DNA of 35,953 bases from Chloroflexota bacterium. GTDB lineage: Bacteria > Chloroflexota > Anaerolineae > Anaerolineales > Anaerolineaceae. The notes beneath the pieces are model-generated. The model made no database searches. It had not been told where the DNA came from and saw only the letters and a list, made by a program, of their open reading frames with translations. This document shows, piece by piece, positions 25,684 through 33,294 of this stretch. Position 1 is the first letter of the stretch. Each line of letters begins with the position of its first letter. Both the position numbers and the translations under genes were made by a program. The stretch is taken from the NCBI GenBank assembly GCA_021372725.1, contig JAJFTV010000168.1, positions 1 to 35,953 of the forward strand. Reading direction: 5' to 3'.

Positions 25684-26727
25684 TCAGTCCATCTTCACCA
25701 AAACACGGTAGGTGTCCGGGCTTAGAGCCCATTGAATTGCTTCTGCAAGTTTCTCAAATGGCAGTACTTTGGAGATAAATGGTTTTAGATCGACAATTTT
25801 ATCTGCGACCATGCGTGTAGCTTGCAGAAAATCTTCCCGGCTTTGACTCACCGTACCCGTTAATGTAATTTCTTTTCCGTGAAAATCGTTGGGGTCGATG
25901 GTAATCTTTGTGCCGCGTGGGTGAATACTGCCATAAACCGATAATCTGCCGCCTTTTGCAAGAGCTGTGATGCCTTGTTCGATTGCACTGGCAAGGCTGA
26001 CTGCCGTAAAGATTGCGTTTGCTCCCCGGCCTTTTGAGTAATCCAACACCTTATCTTTGAAGGATTCATTGACTGGATCAATGATGTAGTCCGCGCCGAT
26101 GGCCTTTGCAAATTCTGAACGTTTTAGATTTGGCTCGCTGACGATGACTTTTGTTCCGGCCTGTTTTGCCAGGAGAACGTGCAGCAGACCCATGATGCCG
26201 GCTCCGATGACGACAACCGTATCCGTGCGCTCCAGTTGAGCTTTTCGAATACTGCGAATCACACAGGCAACCGGTTCGGTCAGGCACAGTTCTTCATAGG
26301 AGACATCATTTGCACCTTTGTAAAGCTGGTAATCTTCGATGAGAACATATTCGCTCAACCCTGAAGGGCCAGGAACATCTGAAGATGAGAAGTTCCTACG
26401 CGCATTATCACAAATCGAATCAAGACCTCGCCGGCAGGATTCACAGTACCCACAGCGCGTCAATCTTGATGCTACAACCCTGTCACCAATTTTCGCATCC
26501 GAATAGACCTGACTCCCCATAGCAACCAAATCACCGGATATTTCATGTCCTCCTGAAAGGGGATAAACTGGATCTTCACCTGTATATATCCGCTGTTCCC
26601 AGGTACAAATTGCACAGGCTTTTACTTTTACCAATGCCTGCCGCGGACCTGGTTCAGGGATAACAACGTCGTCAACTCGAATTTGCTTTGGGGCAACAAA
26701 AACTGAACGTTTGTATGTTTCTGCCAT
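25684..26727 (-). CDS. Zinc-dependent polyol/alcohol dehydrogenase (MDR family)
   Basis: A 347-residue medium-chain dehydrogenase of the sorbitol/threonine dehydrogenase type. Catalytic zinc residues are C41 (AICTWEQ), H61 and E62 (GGHE); the structural zinc site is complete with C92, C95, C98 and C106. The Rossmann loop VIGAGIMGLL (about 172-181) binds NAD(P). The usual GTD/GSD after the catalytic cysteine is replaced by TWE. It is the last gene of the PTS operon, so it probably oxidises a sugar alcohol or sugar phosphate imported or produced by this system. The position-specific substrate cannot be assigned. Ribosome site GAAAGGAAG precedes the ATG closely. Confidence 0.88.
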   Translation of the reverse strand: MAETYKRSVFVAPKQIRVDDVVIPEPGPRQALVKVKACAICTWEQRIYTGEDPVYPLSGGHEISGDLVAMGSQVYSDAKIGDRVVASRLTRCGYCESCRRGLDSICDNARRNFSSSDVPGPSGLSEYVLIEDYQLYKGANDVSYEELCLTEPVACVIRSIRKAQLERTDTVVVIGAGIMGLLHVLLAKQAGTKVIVSEPNLKRSEFAKAIGADYIIDPVNESFKDKVLDYSKGRGANAIFTAVSLASAIEQGITALAKGGRLSVYGSIHPRGTKITIDPNDFHGKEITLTGTVSQSREDFLQATRMVADKIVDLKPFISKVLPFEKLAEAIQWALSPDTYRVLVKMD

Positions 26728-26751
26728 ATCTTCCTTTCGAATTTATTGATA

Positions 26752-26767
26752 ATGAAATTCATTTCAT
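26752..26767. repeat. 7-bp inverted repeat between aldolase remnant and dehydrogenase
   Basis: ATGAAAT (26752-26758) and ATTTCAT (26761-26767) flank two bases in the 47-base gap. ATTTCAT recurs just downstream. It could be a weak operator or RNA stem; AT-rich chance pairing is equally likely. Confidence 0.2.
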
Positions 26768-26774
26768 CTGAAAT

Positions 26775-27569
26775 TTATTTCATAGAATCAAGTGCTTTTT
26801 CGACCGTGGCGTTTTCATGAACAATGGCTGTAATCGCAGCGGTGACTTTGTCAGGGTGTGGGTGTTGGTAAATGTTCCGTCCAACCTCGAGACCTGCAGC
26901 ACCAGCCTGAATTTAAACGTAGATACCTGTCAACTAATCAACCGGTTCCTTGGATTTACTGCCACCCAAAACGACGATGGGTGTGTAGATTTGGCTGATG
27001 ATGTTCTTCCATGTTTCGGGATCACCGCTGTAGGTTGTTTTGATAAAATCAACCCCCATTTCAGATCCAATCCGGCACGCATGGCCAATGTTTTCAGGTG
27101 TCCAATATTTTGCGGGGTCTTCAAATCCGGCGGGCAGCATTTCAGCCATGACGGGCATGTTCCACTCAAGTCCTTGTGAAATGATTTTTGAAAGGTAAGG
27201 CAATGTCTCGCTTTCGAATTGTGAGCCTGGCATTCCCATTACACCCACAGCCTCAGCTCCAAGGCGCAGTGCATCATAAACGTTGTACACCTTTGACATG
27301 GCCGCAGGGGACTGAGCTAGTTTGGTGGTGCCGCCATCCAGACGCAATATGATGCTCATATCCCCAATCTGTTCGGAAAATTTTTTCACTATTCCAAATG
27401 TGGTGAGAATGGCATCTGCGCCTCCTGCCTGTACTTTGGCGATCACCTCACCGGGTTTTTCAAGGCCGGGCATCAAACCAAAAGTGGCAGCATGATCCAT
27501 TGCGAAAATCACCGTTCTCCCGTCTTTACGGAAAATCCTGTTCCAACGATGAGAGTTTGAATCTGACAT
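26775..27569 (-). pseudogene. Class I aldolase (LsrF/FbaB-like, DeoC superfamily), two in-frame stops
   Basis: The frame opens at ATG 27569 and reads 211 residues to TAG (26934-26936), including the predicted Schiff-base lysine K177 in VDFIKTTYSGD and VVLGGSKSKEPVD. In the same frame, the sequence then runs on as LTGIYV, a TAA (26913-26915), and 45 more codons with IQAGAAGLEVGRNIYQHPHPDK and TAIVHENATVEKAL up to TAA 26775-26777. This is the normal C-terminal third of the family, including the phosphate-binding GRNIYQ segment. Each stop is one substitution from a sense codon and there is no frameshift. The truncated product lacks the last barrel strands and should be inactive. It lies between the IIC-IID gene and the dehydrogenase gene of the PTS operon, so it would have cleaved a sugar phosphate. 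Read error is possible. Confidence 0.85.
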
Positions 27570-27599
27570 ATAAAACCTTTCTGAATGGAATAATTTTCA

Positions 27600-27634
27600 T
27601 TGGCGGAAGTTTTTTCCGGATCGACTTCCGCCAA
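27600..27634 (-). ncRNA. Intercistronic hairpin between PTS IIC-IID and aldolase genes
   Basis: TTGGCGGAAGT (27600-27610) and ACTTCCGCCAA (27624-27634) form a perfect 11-bp stem with a 13-base loop in the 115-base gap. In the operon direction it is followed by TGAAAATTATT, not a clean uridine run. It could protect the upstream PTS message, reduce expression of the downstream sugar genes, or terminate partially. Confidence 0.5.
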
Positions 27635-27684
27635 ATGTTCCCATAGAACCGGTGCTAAAAATCCATTTTCATAGGCATACCTGG

Positions 27685-29481
27685 TTAGCTGGACAACAAA
27701 CCAGTTTTGATGACCTCTCCGGCTTCATTAATCCCGGGCCAAATCGGTATTGCAGACAAAATGCCAATCAACAGAATTACAACCATGACCGTTGTGGGCG
27801 AAACTTGCTTTCTGGCCAATAGCCACCATATAACCAAAGTGAGGATGAGTGGCAGAAGATTCGGCATGAATTGGTTGAGGATATCCTGAAAACGGAAAGC
27901 TGTTCCTCCAATCATGAATGCCAGGGGGGTTGATAACTTCACGAAATTGACGGTCAACGCACCGATGACAAAATTACCCAGCACCATTGCACCGGTCAAG
28001 AGTTTTTCCAGAGATCCGGATCTTAAAATATTGGTCACTGCAGATCTGCCCTGGCGGTAACCCAAATAATACAGCCACCAGCCGACTCCCCAAGTGAAGA
28101 TGGCCATGGTAATGATATAAAAAAGAGGGCCGAGTATGTTGCCTTGGGTTGTGGTTCCCATTTGACCGCCAGTAGCGATATTCATACCAATTGCAAGCAG
28201 GATGGGAATGACAATACCCTGCTGGATGGTATCGCCAAGACCTGACATTGGCCCCATTAAACCTACTTTTACAGAGTTGATGGCATCATCACTGATGTCG
28301 GCACCCAGAGCACGTTCCTCTTCCATGGCGATGGTTATGCCGTTGATGACACCGCCGATGTCTGGCTGAGTGTTATAGAACACCAGATGACGTTTCAGCG
28401 CAGCCGTGATATCTTCCTTGTTTTTATAAAGTTTCTCGATGATGGGGGTCATGGAGTGGGCGAATCCCAATCCCTGCATGCGCTCCCAGTTCCACGCGGA
28501 ATGTGAAAAAAACAACCAATTGAGAAAAGACTTGAAGATGTCTTTACGTTCAAGTAAATGAGGTTTTTCTGCAGCTTCAGATTCAGCGGGTGTTGGGAAT
28601 TTTTCTTCCTCACCTTTGGAAGTAAATAAAACATGGATGAAGGCCAAAATTCCACCGATGATGGCAAACATGAGAAGGTTGACCGTACCACCCATCATGG
28701 TTGTGATGATATACCCGGCAAAGAAATACGGCCATACATTTTTGGTCAACAGAAACTTCAAGTTCATGGCAATACCGATTGCCGCCAACATTCCACTGGC
28801 TGTATACAAACCGCTCATGACCCAAATGGCATGAGCTCCAATCCAGTTCAATGCGGACGATACTGCCGTCGAGCCAAAATAGGCTGCCAGCATAACCGGA
28901 ATTGCATAAATAACGAAAAGAAATGGTTGTGAATAAACTACGTTGGATCGCGCCACTCCTCTGATATCACCTTTTTCTGCATATTGATCTGCTTTATGGG
29001 GAATAATGGAGCATACGGACATACGCAGTGAGTATGTCAGGCTGCCCAGCAGCCCGAGGGGAGCGGCAACAGCCAGAGAGGCATTGATATCCAGGCCGGA
29101 ACCCAGCGCAAGAGCTGTCCCCAGATAACCCGCCAGGCCAGGATCACCAGGCAGAGAACCGCCTGCGGAAATCCATCCCAGGTATAAAACATTGATGTTA
29201 GCGCCAATTGCGATACCTTCAGTGGGTCTGCCCATTACAATGCCAACAAGCATGCCGGCAATCAAGGGCCGGTATAAAACAGTGTAGCCCAGGTTCGCGA
29301 AAAAAGGAGATAATGAAGCATAGTACATGGTTCCGATGATAAATGCCATCAGGAAACTCATCCTGGGCGTTTCCTGTACAGGCGCCGGGGCCGCATGAAC
29401 GAATACAAAACTGGCTGCAAGAAGAATAATGGTCAAAATTAATGCAGTTCTTACCTGCTTTTTTGAGATGGACGCATTCAC
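27685..29481 (-). CDS. PTS mannose-family permease, IIC and IID domains fused
   Basis: A 598-residue membrane protein joining two normally separate subunits. Residues about 40-285 are EIIC of the mannose/fructose/sorbose family, with repeated membrane helices and LIAGMLVGIVMGRPTEG. A charged linker (about 287-310, KGEEEKFPTPAESEAAEK) follows. Residues about 315-598 are EIID, marked by LVFYNTQPDIGGVINGITIA and VGLMGPMSGLGDT. An extra hydrophobic segment precedes the IIC domain (about 13-31). Together with IIB and IIA it would carry and phosphorylate a sugar or amino sugar. The start is GTG 29481, with AAGGAG seven bases upstream. Substrate is unknown. Confidence 0.92.
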   Translation of the reverse strand: MNASISKKQVRTALILTIILLAASFVFVHAAPAPVQETPRMSFLMAFIIGTMYYASLSPFFANLGYTVLYRPLIAGMLVGIVMGRPTEGIAIGANINVLYLGWISAGGSLPGDPGLAGYLGTALALGSGLDINASLAVAAPLGLLGSLTYSLRMSVCSIIPHKADQYAEKGDIRGVARSNVVYSQPFLFVIYAIPVMLAAYFGSTAVSSALNWIGAHAIWVMSGLYTASGMLAAIGIAMNLKFLLTKNVWPYFFAGYIITTMMGGTVNLLMFAIIGGILAFIHVLFTSKGEEEKFPTPAESEAAEKPHLLERKDIFKSFLNWLFFSHSAWNWERMQGLGFAHSMTPIIEKLYKNKEDITAALKRHLVFYNTQPDIGGVINGITIAMEEERALGADISDDAINSVKVGLMGPMSGLGDTIQQGIVIPILLAIGMNIATGGQMGTTTQGNILGPLFYIITMAIFTWGVGWWLYYLGYRQGRSAVTNILRSGSLEKLLTGAMVLGNFVIGALTVNFVKLSTPLAFMIGGTAFRFQDILNQFMPNLLPLILTLVIWWLLARKQVSPTTVMVVILLIGILSAIPIWPGINEAGEVIKTGLLSS

Positions 29482-29591
29482 GTAAATTCTCCTTAAAAAT
29501 TTGGGCTGTAGTGAATTTAATAAAGTAGTAGTGTCTTTTCGGCCGGAAATGCTGATCAGAACACTACAGAAAGATCAGAGAAATCTCTCGA

Positions 29592-30047
29592 TTATTCACC
29601 AGGAACGGTTTGAAATGTTATTTTTACACCTCCAAGTTGTAGTGTTTTTAGCATCTGGTATTCATCTTTCGATAAGAATGAATTTCTGAACACATTTATT
29701 CTGCCAGGTCTCATTCCGATTCCACCGATATTGAGAGAATTATATGTAATCCCGGATTCGAATAATTTGAGAGCAGTTATGGGAGATTTCATCAGAATCA
29801 TGGTGAATTGAGGTGCGGAGTTCCCCGTTAGTGTTTCGATACTTTTTTCAAGTGTCTCAACGATTACCTCCAACCCGTTAGGGGCGCTCATGCGCATAAC
29901 CTCAACCATGAAAGGATCGGCTGCGAGCAAATCATCCACTATTTGAATTTTGGTAAATTTTCTCGATCTCACCCAGACAGCTATCACCTGCCCGTGAATT
30001 AATCGATCATCGATACGGACCAATCCCCATTCCTTGATTGTACTCAC
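29592..30047 (-). CDS. PTS mannose-family EIIB
   Basis: A 151-residue EIIB of the mannose/sorbose family. The phosphorylated histidine is H18 in RIDDRLIHGQV, numbering from GTG 30047; ILMKSPITALKLFE and NIGGIGMRPGRI are also typical. The start is odd: the GTG overlaps a perfect ribosome-binding sequence AAGGAGGTGA (complement of 30044-30053), so it cannot use it, while the codon at ideal spacing is ATC (30036-30038). Starting at 30038 would give 148 residues and the usual short lead to RIDDR. It receives phosphate from IIA and gives it to the sugar at IIC-IID. It is 24 bases after IIA. Confidence 0.92.
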   Translation of the reverse strand: MSTIKEWGLVRIDDRLIHGQVIAVWVRSRKFTKIQIVDDLLAADPFMVEVMRMSAPNGLEVIVETLEKSIETLTGNSAPQFTMILMKSPITALKLFESGITYNSLNIGGIGMRPGRINVFRNSFLSKDEYQMLKTLQLGGVKITFQTVPGE

Positions 30048-30071
30048 CTCCTTTTGAAATCTATTTTACAA

Positions 30072-30464
30072 TCATTTAATCACCGGCTTCAAGTTTTTTA
30101 TGGATTGAGTTCCAATTTCTGCAATTAAGGTAGCCAATTCATGTACACCGCTACCCTCGCGTGAAAGGATTGCCTCAACGAGCATAGGCAGGTTTACACC
30201 GGTAAGGCATTCCATATTTTTATTCAAGACAAGGCGTGCAGCAATATTGGATGGCGTTCCGCTGAACATATCGATCAGGATTAGCGTCTCCTGACCCGCC
30301 AAATTGCCCATGATTGAGTTTATTTTTTCAGTGAATGCCTCAGGTGTTTCATCAGGTTGTAGCGACACACCAAATACGGAATCGCATTCACCGATAATCA
30401 TTTTTGCTGAGTTGATTAATTCATCTGCTAAATTACCATGCGATACTACAATAATATTGATCAT
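30072..30464 (-). CDS. PTS mannose-family EIIA
   Basis: A 130-residue EIIA (Man family). The phospho-accepting histidine is H9 in IIVVSHGNLADEL, and the fold-marking LILIDMFSGTPSNIA segment follows at about residues 81-95. It takes the phosphate from HPr and passes it to IIB. Its ATG overlaps the stop of the Enzyme I gene by four bases, so expression is coupled to the general PTS proteins. The length is that of the free IIA domain; it is not fused to IIB as in E. coli ManX. Confidence 0.95.
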   Translation of the reverse strand: MINIIVVSHGNLADELINSAKMIIGECDSVFGVSLQPDETPEAFTEKINSIMGNLAGQETLILIDMFSGTPSNIAARLVLNKNMECLTGVNLPMLVEAILSREGSGVHELATLIAEIGTQSIKNLKPVIK

Positions 30465-32170
30465 CGATATCCTTCATCATTGAGAAATTGATGCACTTTT
30501 TCTACTGAAGAAAGGCTGAGCACGTGGGAAGAGATATTTTCCGCTTCGGTGAGTGAAAACTTTCGGATTTTTTCTTTTATGAAGGGTATTAGTCGTGCAC
30601 TCATGCTGAATTCGTCAAGATGCATGCCCATCAATACCGGAACAGCAGCGAGATCACCTGCCAATTCGCCACACAACCCCACCCATTTTCCCGATTGATG
30701 AGCTGCTTTGACCGTCATATTGATCAATCTGAGAACGGATGGATCCAATGCATTGGCGTAATCGGCAACCTGAGAATTCGTTCTATCCGCAGCCAGGGTA
30801 TATTGTGTCAAATCGTTGGTCCCAATACTAAAAAAATCCACTTCTCTGATGAGGGTATCCGCCATGATTGCTGCTGACGGTATTTCGATCATCAACCCTA
30901 TTTCGCAGCGGGAATTGTATTCAAGCCCCTTCTGATCCAACAATGACATACAACGGGAAATCTGTTCTTTGGCTGCTCTTAATTCGCCAATCGTGCCGAT
31001 CATCGGGAACATAATTTTAAAATTTGAACCAATGCCGGCCCTGAACAATGCTCGAAGTTGGGTCTGTAGAACTTCTTCTCTCTTCAATGCCAGCCTTGTA
31101 CCTCGTAAACCGAGAAAAGGATTATTTTCCTTCGCAATTTTCAGATAATGGGCAGGTTTATCCCCGCCGATATCCAGTGTCCGGAAAATAACGGGCTTTT
31201 GCCCAAATTGTTCAAGGATATCTCTGTAAACCAGGTATTGCTCCTCCTCCGATGGGGGTGTCTCACGCCCCAGAAACAGAAACTCCGTACGCAGCAAACC
31301 GACGCCCTCTGCACCATATTCAAGAGCATCGACGACTTCATGCGGAGAACCAATATTGGCAGCCACTTTAAATGGTTGATTATCCCGTGAGATGGCAGGA
31401 AATCTGGCTTTAGAGAAAGCAATTTCGAAATCCCTGGTAAATTCAGAAGATCGTTTGATATATTTTTTTCTTGTACTTTCATTTGGATCCAAAATAACTG
31501 TCCCCGTATTCCCATCCACAATGGTTTCCAAATCATTGTGAAATTGAAATAATCTTGGATCTATGCCGGCCACCGCCGGGATACCCATCGCCCTGGACAA
31601 TATGGCAACATGAGATGTTGGACCCCCACGAGCCGTGCAAAAAGCAAGCACCATGCTCTTGTCAAATCCAATGGTATCGGATGGCATTAATTCTTCAGTG
31701 ACGATGATTGAAGGTTGGTTAAGATGGGTTTGAGGAGTTTTGCCGAGCAGAATCCGTAAAACACGCTGCCCAACATCGTGTATATCCATTGCACGTTCTG
31801 AAATTTCATCAACCTGAAGTGTGGATATCATCTCCTCATATTCTGATACAGCCTTATACCAGGCATATTCTGCCGTGAATTGATTCGAATGTATTAATTC
31901 ATGAACCCTGTCAATCAGCTCAGGATCTTCAAGGACCATGAGATGGGCTTCAAAAATCTCCGCCTTGTCTCGAGAGATGCTTGTGAGAGTCATTTGAAAT
32001 GCATTCTGAATTTGACTGTGGGCTTGAGAAATCGCATGCTCCAGTCGTGAAATTTCGATTACCGGATCAGCATTGTTACACTCCGCAACAATTATCTTTT
32101 CAGAATCGTAAAAATAGATTGGTCCTGCAGCAATACCGGGAGAAATACCAATGCAATGCAGAATCTTCAT
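30461..32170 (-). CDS. ptsI: PTS Enzyme I (phosphoenolpyruvate-protein phosphotransferase)
   Basis: A full-length 569-residue Enzyme I. The phosphorylated histidine is H187 in GGPTSHVAILSRAMGIPAV; the PEP-binding C-terminal barrel carries GVGLLRTEFLFLGR, FRTLDIGGDKP, IGLMIEIPSAA and the catalytic cysteine C500 in GLCGELAGD. It takes phosphate from PEP and gives it to HPr. It overlaps HPr upstream and IIA downstream by four bases each, so the whole phosphorelay is one coupled unit. Encoding EI and HPr inside a sugar-specific operon suggests that this is the only PTS of the organism, but that cannot be checked from the window. Confidence 0.97.
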   Translation of the reverse strand: MKILHCIGISPGIAAGPIYFYDSEKIIVAECNNADPVIEISRLEHAISQAHSQIQNAFQMTLTSISRDKAEIFEAHLMVLEDPELIDRVHELIHSNQFTAEYAWYKAVSEYEEMISTLQVDEISERAMDIHDVGQRVLRILLGKTPQTHLNQPSIIVTEELMPSDTIGFDKSMVLAFCTARGGPTSHVAILSRAMGIPAVAGIDPRLFQFHNDLETIVDGNTGTVILDPNESTRKKYIKRSSEFTRDFEIAFSKARFPAISRDNQPFKVAANIGSPHEVVDALEYGAEGVGLLRTEFLFLGRETPPSEEEQYLVYRDILEQFGQKPVIFRTLDIGGDKPAHYLKIAKENNPFLGLRGTRLALKREEVLQTQLRALFRAGIGSNFKIMFPMIGTIGELRAAKEQISRCMSLLDQKGLEYNSRCEIGLMIEIPSAAIMADTLIREVDFFSIGTNDLTQYTLAADRTNSQVADYANALDPSVLRLINMTVKAAHQSGKWVGLCGELAGDLAAVPVLMGMHLDEFSMSARLIPFIKEKIRKFSLTEAENISSHVLSLSSVEKVHQFLNDEGYR

Positions 32171-32454
32171 TCTTCTTCCCCAAACCTTGCTTTAAACATA
32201 TCGGCGAATTCCTGCATGGCAACCATTGAATTGGGCCCTTCAATAGTAATCTGAATTTCATCATTTTGTTGTATGGATGTCGAAAGTACCATTATGATAC
32301 TCTTCGCGTTCACCCGGGTTGTTTGCCTGGTAATATTTTCAATCCATACCTCGTTTTGTTTTAATGAGGATGCAAATTTCACGAATTTCGCTGCCGGTCT
32401 TGCGTGCAAACCGATTTTATTTAGTACAATGAATTTTTGTACTGCGGTGGTCAT
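32167..32454 (-). CDS. ptsH: Phosphocarrier protein HPr
   Basis: A 95-residue HPr. The catalytic histidine is H17 in KIGLHARPAAKFV. The regulatory serine site is present as S52 in VNAKSIIMVLS, the motif phosphorylated by HPr kinase in Gram-positive bacteria, so catabolite control through seryl-HPr is possible; no hprK gene is in the window. The protein is slightly longer than usual, mostly at the N-terminus and the acidic tail EEE. It is the first gene of the PTS operon; GAAAGGA is the ribosome site. The sequence upstream is described under 32455-33294. Confidence 0.95.
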   Translation of the reverse strand: MTTAVQKFIVLNKIGLHARPAAKFVKFASSLKQNEVWIENITRQTTRVNAKSIIMVLSTSIQQNDEIQITIEGPNSMVAMQEFADMFKARFGEEE

Positions 32455-32621
32455 ACATTCCTTTCAGGATAATAATAAAAGATTGGCAAATTCTCAACAC
32501 AAAACATTCATATAAAATAGCCAAAACATCTTTATTAGTATACTCTCCATAAGCCTGCGAGGAAAAAGTCAGGACGCACATAACCCGCTTTTCCATAAAG
32601 GATAACAGGTTGGAGGTTGAA

Positions 32622-32675
32622 ATGGAAGATGTAAGCACAGATGTAAATATGGATAAAAACACAATATTACAATAA
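32622..32675 (+). CDS. Possible 17-residue small ORF with strong ribosome site
   Basis: ATG 32622 is preceded by GGAGG (32612-32616) at five-base spacing, the best ribosome site in the gene-poor region. It encodes MEDVSTDVNMDKNTILQ. It may be a leader peptide, a decayed gene start or chance. No gene follows closely that it could attenuate. Confidence 0.2.
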   Translation: MEDVSTDVNMDKNTILQ

Positions 32676-32766
32676 TTACATATTATTATTACCGTAATAT
32701 TACCTTCGTATTGTATTTAAAGTAAATTTGATTAAACAGGGCATGGAGAGGGGGATCTGCCGCAGG

Positions 32767-32811
32767 AAGATCATTACGTATAGCCGAAACTGCTGGTGGA
32801 TACGTGATCTT
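32767..32811. repeat. Bulged inverted repeat in the gene-poor region
   Basis: AAGATC-ATT-ACGTAT (32767-32781) pairs with ATACGT-GATCTT (32800-32811) with a three-base bulge and an 18-base loop, giving 12 paired bases. It could be an RNA structure or decayed palindrome. Confidence 0.35.
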
Positions 32812-32864
32812 GAACAGATGCAAATATTTGAATTCTGTTTCGGTTTAAATAAATGAAGTGATTT

Positions 32865-32999
32865 ATGAAGAAAATAATAACCAGTGTAAACCAGATAAGA
32901 TCTTGCGTAAAACCTTATTATGAGTTACTCCTTCTTCAATGTTCAATATTCAGGCTTAACATTATGTTATTGATAATGATACTTATCAAAAGCATATAA
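32865..32999 (+). CDS. Possible 44-residue small hydrophobic ORF
   Basis: ATG 32865 to TAA 32997-32999 encodes a basic N-terminus (MKKIITSVNQIRS) and a hydrophobic C-terminal half (RLNIMLLIMILIKSI) that could form one membrane helix. The ribosome site is weak. It overlaps the Fur-box-like palindrome at 32970-32989, which argues against a real gene or means that one of the two is accidental. Confidence 0.15.
   Translation: MKKIITSVNQIRSCVKPYYELLLLQCSIFRLNIMLLIMILIKSI
32970..32989. promoter_or_regulatory. Fur-box-like inverted repeat
   Basis: TTGATAA (32970-32976) and TTATCAA (32983-32989) flank six bases. The run GATAATGATA equals the first ten bases of the classical Fur box consensus as I remember it, and the right half is close to it. 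It lies 305 bases before asp23, with no obvious iron gene nearby. Confidence 0.3.
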
Positions 33000-33244
33000 A
33001 AAAATGGAGACCAATATCGATTTGCACATACCCCCACCCTCTTTGGTTAATGCGGCAGAGTTCATTTTATGATAAGTAATCGATGCTGCGATTGGAAAAA
33101 CAATTAATCTAATTTTAAGGATGGAACATCCGGCAAGGATCAACAAATGACCCCCCTGTTGGTATAGAGCATCTTATAGAGAGGTAGTACAACGCTTTCT
33201 TGTTTTTAGTGTTTTTATGGTAAGGTACAATAATGAGGATGCGT

Positions 33245-33250
33245 TATAAT
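33245..33250 (+). promoter_or_regulatory. -10 element upstream of asp23
   Basis: A perfect TATAAT at 33245-33250 lies 44 bases before ATG 33295. A second weaker TACAAT (33226-33231) is just upstream. No good -35 is seen at standard spacing. This is the likely start of the asp23-nusB transcript. Confidence 0.4.
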
Positions 33251-33294
33251 ATTTTAATTCCTGAAAAAATCATATAGCTAAAATAAGGAAAATT

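Larger units (their letters stand above)
32455..33294. other. 840-base region without a confident gene, between PTS operon and asp23
   Basis: This AT-rich stretch holds no long open frame. On the minus strand it must contain the PTS promoter: TATACT (complement of 32537-32542) is the best -10 seen, about 80 bases before HPr, with only a weak -35. On the plus strand are a 17-codon frame with a strong ribosome site (32622-32675), a 44-codon frame (32865-32999), a bulged hairpin (32767-32811), a 20-base inverted repeat (32970-32989) and a -10 element for asp23. A 22-codon frame (33004-33072, METNIDLHIPPPSLV...) follows directly. The rest shows nothing I recognise, and much of it may be decayed sequence. 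Confidence 0.6.

Noticed and set aside
26817..27179. Plus-strand open frame of 120 codons across the aldolase C-terminus
   Set aside because: It is antisense to a recognisable aldolase frame, has no ribosome site and no family features.
32469..32497. TTGAGA-N17-TATTAT on the minus strand as HPr promoter
   Set aside because: The transcript would start inside the ribosome site of HPr, leaving no usable leader.
32553..32590. Resemblance of GAGGAAAAAGTCAGGAC to the conserved 5' part of RNase P RNA (GAGGAAAGTCCGGGC)
   Set aside because: The match has insertions and the required 3' partner (ACAGAA-type segment) and P4 pairing are not seen downstream.
32417..32662. Minus-strand 81-codon frame overlapping HPr and its upstream region
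   Set aside because: It overlaps the HPr start and has no domain; it is a chance frame in AT-rich sequence.
33004..33072. 22-codon frame METNIDLHIPPPSLV..., considered as the start of an acyl-CoA ligase pseudogene
   Set aside because: Too short; no family sequence continues after the stop in any frame that I could follow.
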